Notes under the pieces: model-generated | Told to the model about the DNA's origin: nothing | What the model saw: only the letters and a program-made list of their open reading frames with translations | Database searches by the model: none | Shown here: piece by piece, positions 33,618 to 37,436 of the stretch | Position numbering within the stretch: the first letter of the stretch is position 1 | How the letters are laid out: every line of letters begins with the position of its first letter | Assembly: GCA_005798685.1 (NCBI GenBank) | Contig: SYIT01000084.1 | Location: forward strand, 1 to 37,436 | Length of the DNA stretch: 37,436 bases | Source: Actinomycetota bacterium | Lineage (GTDB): Bacteria; Actinomycetota; Thermoleophilia; Solirubrobacterales; Solirubrobacteraceae | Reading direction: 5' to 3' | Position numbers and translations under genes: made by a program

Positions 33618-34462
33618 TGCGCGTCGGTTATCTTGGCCCGGCCGGAACCTTCAGCGAGCAAGCGATGCGCGAATCGCCCCAGCTCACTGGCCTGACCGAT
33701 CCGCAGATCATTCCCTTGGCAACCGTCCACGATGTTGTCAGCGCGGTTCAAGACGGAGTTGTTGACCGTGCGATCGCGCCGATTGAGAACTCGGTTGAAG
33801 GCGGCGTCAACGAGGTAATCGACGCGCTCGTCCACGACGCCCCCGACGTCTCAGTGATTGGCGAGTACGTGCTTGAGGTCAACCCCTGCCTGATTGCCCG
33901 CGAAGGCACCGCTTTGAGCGAGGTAACAACGGTGATTTCGCACCCACAGTCGCTCGCCCAGTGCGCCTCATTTCTGCGCCGCGAACTCCCCGGCGCCAAG
34001 CTCCAGCCAAGTAATTCAACGGCTGCCGCCGCCGCAGAGGTGCTTTCCAGCGAGCAGCCACTGGCGGCGCTCGCCAGCCCGGCAGCGGCGGCACAGGGCG
34101 GCGCCGCTGTGCTGGCCGATTCGGTAGCCGACCATGACCTGCTGGCGACCCGTTTCATCTGGCTCTCACGCCAACCGGCTGAGGCTCCAACGTCGCAGCA
34201 AGGCGGCAAGAGTTCGATCCTCTTCTCCGGCAGCGGCGATGGCGCGCCCGGATGGCTGCTCGACTGTCTCTCGGAGTTCGCGAGCCGCTCGGTCAACCTG
34301 ACGCGGATCGAATCACGGCCGGCGCGGCTTGAGCTGGGCCAGTACATCTTCTTGATCGACATCGACGGCCGAGTCGACGAGCCCGGGCCGGCGGCCGAAG
34401 CTCTCGCTGGGCTAGCCGCCCACTGCCAACGGGTTCGCGTTCTCGGCAGCTACCCGATCTAG
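33617..34462 (+). CDS. pheA: Prephenate dehydratase with ACT domain
   Basis: 281 residues, normal length for the monofunctional enzyme. The catalytic part (1-190) has MRVGYLGPAGTFSEQA, IAPIENSVEGGVNEVID and VADHDLLATRFIWLS with the Thr-Arg-Phe motif needed for prephenate decarboxylation. The C-terminal ACT domain (about 195-280) has the ESRP motif (NLTRIESRPAR) that binds phenylalanine for feedback inhibition; the partner GALV motif is here GAPGWL. It makes phenylpyruvate for phenylalanine synthesis. ATG 33617 overlaps the DUF4446 stop; the TTG at 33614 is rejected. A hairpin follows the stop codon at 34474-34507. Confidence 0.96.
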   Translation: MRVGYLGPAGTFSEQAMRESPQLTGLTDPQIIPLATVHDVVSAVQDGVVDRAIAPIENSVEGGVNEVIDALVHDAPDVSVIGEYVLEVNPCLIAREGTALSEVTTVISHPQSLAQCASFLRRELPGAKLQPSNSTAAAAAEVLSSEQPLAALASPAAAAQGGAAVLADSVADHDLLATRFIWLSRQPAEAPTSQQGGKSSILFSGSGDGAPGWLLDCLSEFASRSVNLTRIESRPARLELGQYIFLIDIDGRVDEPGPAAEALAGLAAHCQRVRVLGSYPI

Positions 34463-34473
34463 CAGCCGCGCCA

Positions 34474-34507
34474 GTTGGCCCAATCGCGCTAGCGGCGATG
34501 CGCCAAC
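34474..34507 (+). other. Hairpin after pheA, without a T-tract
   Basis: GTTGGC (34474-34479) pairs with GCCAAC (34502-34507), and inside it ATCGC (34483-34487) pairs with GCGAT (34495-34499), with a GCTAGCG loop. The stem begins 12 nt after the pheA stop. No run of T follows, so it is either a weak or factor-dependent terminator or an mRNA 3'-end stabiliser. The rest of the 80-bp gap holds the promoter box of the HNH gene. Confidence 0.4.
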
Positions 34508-34522
34508 CGCAGGCGACACGGT

Positions 34523-34528
34523 TAGACT
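34523..34528 (+). promoter_or_regulatory. -10-like box of the HNH endonuclease gene
   Basis: TAGACT, within GTTAGACTCG, 14 nt before ATG 34543. The resulting leader would be about 7 nt long and contains GAGCGAG, a poor ribosome site. Confidence 0.45.
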
Positions 34529-34542
34529 CGCGGGCGAGCGAG

Positions 34543-35121
34543 ATGAAGACGCTAACTGCATCTGCCCCCCTCGAGTTGGCGCCGCCTATCGCGCGCGACA
34601 GGCCGCTGCGCGATGTTGGCCGCGTTCTCGTTCTAAATGCGACCTACGAACCAATAAACGTCTGCACGGTCCGCCGCGCTGCGGTGCTGCTTCTCAAAGA
34701 GAAGGCCGACATGGTCGAGCGCAGCGACGGCGAGCTTCGCTCCGAGCACCGAGTACTGCAGCGGCCGGTCGTGATCAAGCTGCGCCTTTACGCCAAGGTG
34801 CCGCGCGATAGTTCAAAGCGCAAGATTACGCGGCGCGCCGTTTTCGCGCGTGATGGCTGGGCCTGCCAGTACTGCGGTACGCGCTCCAACCTGACCGTCG
34901 ACCATGTGATCCCTCGCTCCAAGGGAGGGCTTTCGACTTGGGAGAACATCGTCTCCTCCTGCGCTCCTTGCAACAGACGCAAGGCTGACCGACTTCCAAC
35001 CCAGATCAACATGCACCCGCGCAAGCCGCCGCGCGTTCCGGGTGCGCACGTTTTCATTACCGTCGCAGCGCAGAGGATCCCCGCCGCGTGGCTTCAGTGG
35101 TTACCTGCTGAAGCGGCCTGA
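34543..35121 (+). CDS. HNH endonuclease family protein
   Basis: 192 residues from ATG 34543. The N-terminal half (VLVLNATYEPINVCTVRRAAVLLLKEKADMVE) is the conserved extension of the widespread actinobacterial and cyanobacterial HNH family. The C-terminal zinc-bound HNH core has CQYCG, then TVDHVIPRSKGGLSTWENIVSSC and CAPCNRRKADR, giving Cys pairs and the His-Asn-His residues in order. It should nick or cut DNA in a metal-dependent way; the cellular role is not established. A further in-frame ATG at 34498 would add 15 residues, but it lies before the -10-like box. Its stop TGA overlaps the promoter-like GATAAT of the RNA region at 35120. Confidence 0.9.
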   Translation: MKTLTASAPLELAPPIARDRPLRDVGRVLVLNATYEPINVCTVRRAAVLLLKEKADMVERSDGELRSEHRVLQRPVVIKLRLYAKVPRDSSKRKITRRAVFARDGWACQYCGTRSNLTVDHVIPRSKGGLSTWENIVSSCAPCNRRKADRLPTQINMHPRKPPRVPGAHVFITVAAQRIPAAWLQWLPAEAA

Positions 35122-35125
35122 TAAT
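35120..35125 (+). promoter_or_regulatory. -10 box of the structured RNA
   Basis: GATAAT (TGATAAT including the base before it), one mismatch from TATAAT, overlapping the HNH stop codon (35119-35121). A TGGTTA hexamer 17 nt upstream is a weak -35. Transcription would begin near 35132. Confidence 0.5.
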
Positions 35126-35159
35126 TGTCCCTAAGTCCTGCTAGCTTTGGCGCTACCAG

Positions 35160-35175
35160 AGAAAGGGGGTGGTCC
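35160..35175 (+). promoter_or_regulatory. Extended anti-16S (super Shine-Dalgarno) segment
   Basis: AGAAAGGGGGTGGTCC compared with AGAAAGGAGGTGATCC, the exact complement of the usual 16S 3' end. The two changes are A to G, so each still pairs with U by wobble. Ordinary ribosome sites use 4-8 nt. The distance from the GGGGGT core to the ATG at 35190 is 19 nt, too far unless the hairpin in between is folded. Confidence 0.6.
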
Positions 35176-35189
35176 AAATCGATAGACCA

Positions 35190-35225
35190 ATGTTTTTCGG
35201 GACCCTGGAGGTGACCGGCCGCTAG
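35190..35225 (+). CDS. Possible 11-residue leader peptide
   Basis: ATG 35190 to TAG 35223-35225 encodes MFFGTLEVTGR. It starts one base beyond a 5-bp hairpin that follows a 16-nt anti-16S segment, and it contains a second perfect ribosome site, GGAGGTGA, at 35207-35214. Too short to judge by codon use. It may be a translated leader that controls folding of the RNA, or not translated at all. Confidence 0.35.
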   Translation: MFFGTLEVTGR

Positions 35226-35271
35226 CGCGGTTGGCTGGAACCGCTAAGCGGAAATCCAATCCGGGACACCG

Positions 35272-35340
35272 TTGGCCGATCCGCCGGAGCTGGTCCCCCC
35301 GGCCGCCCGCCAAAGTGGCGAGTGAATTCCGATCGGCCAA
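35272..35340 (+). repeat. Perfect 10-bp inverted repeat enclosing two hairpins (three-way junction)
   Basis: TTGGCCGATC (35272-35281) and GATCGGCCAA (35331-35340) are exact inverted copies. Between them GCCGG/CCGGC (35283-35287 with 35299-35303; loop AGCTGGTCCCC) and CGCCA/TGGCG (35308-35312 with 35316-35320; loop AAG) can form side by side, leaving AGTGAATTCC-type single-stranded sequence before the closing strand. Confidence 0.6.
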
Positions 35341-35362
35341 TTCAAATTCAGTCAGCTGTCGG

Positions 35363-35401
35363 GAAGGGCGTCGGGTCTTAGATCCGGCGCCCTTCTCCTT
35401 T
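35363..35401 (+). terminator. Rho-independent terminator of the RNA region
   Basis: GAAGGGCGTCGG (35363-35374) pairs with CCGGCGCCCTTC (35384-35395) over 12 bp with one G-U, loop of 9 nt, tail TCCTTT. The T-rich tail is on the forward strand, so it ends rightward transcription 10 nt before the gyrA stop. Leftward (gyrA) transcripts would form the same stem but without a U-tract. Confidence 0.75.
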
Positions 35402-35409
35402 GCGGCGAG

Positions 35410-37436
35410 CTACTCATCCTCTTCGTCGGCCGCCTCAACCTCGTCCTCCTCTTCTTCAGCGACATCTTCTTCCGGCTCGAGTTCTGCTTCGCTGATCTCG
35501 GCCTCTTCGCCGATCTCTTCGGTCGTCGCCTCCAGCTCGTCGCCGTTGAGCTCCGCTTCGCCAGCGCTGCCTTCGGCGTCCTCTACGACCATCGCAACGG
35601 CGCTGACGACGTCACCGTCACGCACGTTCATTGTTTTGACTCCTTGTGCGCTGCGGCCGTAGCGGTTGATGCCGCTGGCTGCGGTTCGCTGCACCATCCC
35701 CTCGCGTGAGATGAAGATCAGGTCCTGATGCTCGCGCACGACCAGCGCTCCGGCGAGCCCGCCTTTCGCTTCGGTCAGCGCGATTGTCTTGACGCCCTTG
35801 GCGCCACGCTTGGTCTTGCGGTATTCGCGCACCTGTGTACGCTTGCCGTAGCCGTTGTCGGTGATTACGAGTAGATCCATGTCGTCGCGGGCGATGTCCA
35901 TCGCGATCACTTCGCTCTTGTCGCCAACGTCCATCCCCTTGACGCCGCTGGTACTGCGACCCATCGATCGGGCGTCCGATTCAGCGAAGCGGACGGTCAG
36001 GCCGGCCCGTGAGGTGATCAGCACCTCGTCATCCTTGTCAACGCCACGGACGACGATCAGCTCATCGTCGTCGCGGATCTTAATCGCGATGATGCCGTCG
36101 GCCTTGATCGGCGTGTTGTACTGCTGCAGCTCGGTCTTCTTGACGGTCCCCTTCCTGGTTGCGAAGACGAGGTACTGCGTCTCTGTGAAGTCGCGCGTCG
36201 CGAGCACCGATTCGATCCGCTCACCTTCACGCAGCGGCAGCACATTCACCAGCGCGCGGCCTTTCGCCGTGCGCGAGGCCTCAGGCAGCTCATAAACCTT
36301 CGAGCGATAAACCTTGCCACGGTTGGAGAAGAAGAGCAAGAAGTCATGCGAGGAGCAGACGAAGAGGTGCTCAATGAAGTCGCCATCCTTCATATCCATC
36401 CCAGTCACGCCGCGGCCGCCGCGCTGCTGCTGGCGGTAGGTACCAAGCGGCAGCGACTTGATATAGCCGCTCTGCGTGATCGTGATCACCATCTGCTGGT
36501 CGGCGATCAGATCCTCAATATCGATCTCATCCTCGCTTTGGGAGATCAGCGTGCGGCGCTCGTCGGCGAAGCGTTCGCTGATTTCACCCAGCTCTTCCTT
36601 AATCAGATCGAGCACCGCCTGCTCGCTGCCAAGCAGTTCACGCAGCTCACGGATCCGTTCCATTACGTCGTCGTACTCGCTCTTGATCGCGTCCGACTCG
36701 AGCGCCGTCAACTGCGCGAGGCGAAGCTCAAGGATCGCACTGGCCTGAATTGCCGAAAGCTTAAAGTCCTTGACCAGCTTCTCGCGCGCAACGTCGCGAT
36801 CGGAGGCGGCGCGGATCAGCTTGATCACCGCGTCAAGGTTGTCGAGCGCAATCAGCAGGCCCAGCAGGATGTGAGCGCGCGCCTCCTTGATCCCGAGCTC
36901 GTGTTTGGCGCGGCGGACGACGACCTGGCGCTGATGAGCAACATAGGCGGTCAAGACTTCGCGCAGCGACAGCGTCCGCGGCACGCCGTCAACGAGCGCG
37001 ACGGCGTTGACACCGAAGGTCGACTGCATCGAGGTGTGCTTGTAAAGCTGGTTTAGAACGACCTTCGGAATTACGTCGCGCTTGAGTTCAATCACGAGCC
37101 GCATTCCGTTGCGGTCCGACTCGTCGCGCAGATCGGTGATGTCGGGAATCTTCTTCTCGTGGACGAGCGCCGCGATCTTCTGGATCAGGCCGCCCTCGCC
37201 GCCCTTCTTGACCATGTAAGGCAGCTCGGTGACGACGATTGCTTCTTTTCCCTGCGTCAGCGGCTCAATGTGCGCCTTGGCCTGTACGCGGACGCGGCCA
37301 CGGCCCGTTTCGAAAGCGTCACGGATCCCCTGGACGCCGAGGATCGTTCCACCGGTCGGAAAATCGGGGCCCTTGATGTGCCTCATTAGCCCGTCAAGCG
37401 AGATGTCGGGATCGTCGATCAGCGCGATCGTCGCCG
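35410..37436 (-). CDS. gyrA: DNA gyrase subunit A (5' end beyond window)
   Basis: About 675 residues are visible; the frame stays open to the window edge, with ATIALIDDPDISLDGLMRHI continuing into KGPDFPTGG. The visible part covers the end of the breakage-reunion domain (after the catalytic Tyr, which lies outside the window), the coiled-coil arm, and the C-terminal beta-pinwheel that wraps DNA. QQQRGGRG in the first pinwheel blade is the GyrA box, which distinguishes GyrA from ParC. Repeated blades (VLATRDFTETQYLVFATRKG, DDMDLLVITDNGYGKR, EHQDLIFISREGMVQR) follow. The C-terminal 60 residues are very acidic (Glu/Asp runs), as in many actinobacterial GyrA proteins. The stop lies 10 nt from the terminator that ends the convergent RNA. 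Confidence 0.97.
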   Translation of the reverse strand, partial: ATIALIDDPDISLDGLMRHIKGPDFPTGGTILGVQGIRDAFETGRGRVRVQAKAHIEPLTQGKEAIVVTELPYMVKKGGEGGLIQKIAALVHEKKIPDITDLRDESDRNGMRLVIELKRDVIPKVVLNQLYKHTSMQSTFGVNAVALVDGVPRTLSLREVLTAYVAHQRQVVVRRAKHELGIKEARAHILLGLLIALDNLDAVIKLIRAASDRDVAREKLVKDFKLSAIQASAILELRLAQLTALESDAIKSEYDDVMERIRELRELLGSEQAVLDLIKEELGEISERFADERRTLISQSEDEIDIEDLIADQQMVITITQSGYIKSLPLGTYRQQQRGGRGVTGMDMKDGDFIEHLFVCSSHDFLLFFSNRGKVYRSKVYELPEASRTAKGRALVNVLPLREGERIESVLATRDFTETQYLVFATRKGTVKKTELQQYNTPIKADGIIAIKIRDDDELIVVRGVDKDDEVLITSRAGLTVRFAESDARSMGRSTSGVKGMDVGDKSEVIAMDIARDDMDLLVITDNGYGKRTQVREYRKTKRGAKGVKTIALTEAKGGLAGALVVREHQDLIFISREGMVQRTAASGINRYGRSAQGVKTMNVRDGDVVSAVAMVVEDAEGSAGEAELNGDELEATTEEIGEEAEISEAELEPEEDVAEEEEDEVEAADEEDE

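Larger units (their letters stand above)
35132..35398 (+). ncRNA. Candidate structured RNA with 16S rRNA-complementary segment and mini-ORF
   Basis: About 265 nt between the HNH gene and gyrA with no convincing long gene. In order: AGAAAGGGGGTGGTCC (35160-35175), which can pair over all 16 nt (two G-U) with the conserved 3' tail of 16S rRNA; a 5-bp stem TGGTC/GACCA (35170-35174 with 35185-35189); an 11-codon frame at 35190; an imperfect helix GGTG..CCGG/CCGG..CACC (35210-35218 with 35261-35270) around a GCGGTT/AACCGC hairpin (35228-35245 region); a perfect 10-bp inverted repeat TTGGCCGATC/GATCGGCCAA (35272-35281 with 35331-35340) enclosing two smaller hairpins; and a terminator. This matches no RNA family I can name. 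Transcription is inferred. Confidence 0.6.

Noticed and set aside
35231-35253. T-box-like string GGCTGGAACCGC and nearby hairpins
   Set aside because: One base off the T-box core, but no specifier stem, no antiterminator layout and no downstream gene on this strand before the terminator.
35283-35320. 6C RNA motif
   Set aside because: Only one run of six C is present, partly in a stem; the motif needs two C-rich hairpin loops.
35231-35662. Basic open frame starting at TTG 35231 (MAGTAKRKSNPGHRWPIRR)
   Set aside because: It has a plausible ribosome site upstream (GGAGGTGA), but it runs through the terminator stem and 250 bp antisense into gyrA with Ser-rich shadow sequence, so the frame is most likely open by chance.
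1-37436. CRISPR arrays, insertion sequences, prophage genes, tRNA or rRNA genes
   Set aside because: No regularly spaced direct repeats, transposase or integrase motifs, or tRNA-like cloverleaf sequences were seen on either strand.

Overview
The window is dense, high-GC, repeat-poor chromosomal DNA with about 29 protein genes, most joined by 1-4 bp stop/start overlaps (TGATG, ATGA, GTGA). The block fhaA-fhaB-pstP-rodA-pbpA-pknB is the classic actinobacterial growth and cell-wall signalling operon. The gene content, the GTG/TTG starts and -10-like hexamers 7-10 nt before many start codons suggest a deep-branching actinobacterium, plausibly class Thermoleophilia (Solirubrobacterales-like). That placement is inference from gene content; there is no rRNA in the window. 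No tRNA, rRNA, CRISPR, insertion sequence or phage gene was seen.

Region 1 (1-1170): the N-terminus of transketolase and a short-chain dehydrogenase. Region 2 (1233-18120): a surface-glycan cluster. It holds a PglC-like phosphoglycosyl transferase, four soluble or membrane-anchored glycosyltransferases, a Wzx-type flippase, a GT-C type membrane transferase, a Wzy/WaaL-type O-antigen ligase or polymerase, a secreted FlgD-like protein, a histidine phosphatase, a LytR_C-domain protein, a PglF/WbpM-type 4,6-dehydratase, a DUF354 protein and a PglE-like DegT aminotransferase. Together these would make an activated amino-deoxy sugar, load it on undecaprenyl phosphate, extend it, flip it and polymerise or transfer it.

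Region 3 (18149-21895): a lipid-carrier enzyme that fuses the front half of a DedA protein to a divergent UppP, then purM, then a receptor Ser/Thr kinase with a discoidin-like outer domain. Region 4 (21892-31793): the cell-division/cell-wall operon read leftwards (fhaA, fhaB, pstP, rodA, pbpA, pknB with four PASTA repeats, ddl), preceded by a further kinase with a polytopic membrane tail. Region 5 (31937-35121): rightward genes for a membrane-anchored CARDB-like protein, a DUF4446 protein, prephenate dehydratase and an HNH endonuclease.

Region 6 (about 35120-35400) holds no convincing long gene but looks like a highly structured RNA. It has a promoter-like box, a 16-nt stretch able to pair continuously with the conserved 3' end of 16S rRNA, an 11-codon mini-ORF, nested hairpins including a perfect 10-bp inverted repeat, and a rho-independent terminator facing the end of gyrA (35410 to the window edge). 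This RNA and the DedA/UppP fusion are the two most unusual items. A third theme is promoter architecture: divergent genes separated by only 20-58 bp share back-to-back or overlapping -10 elements and seem to make leaderless mRNAs.
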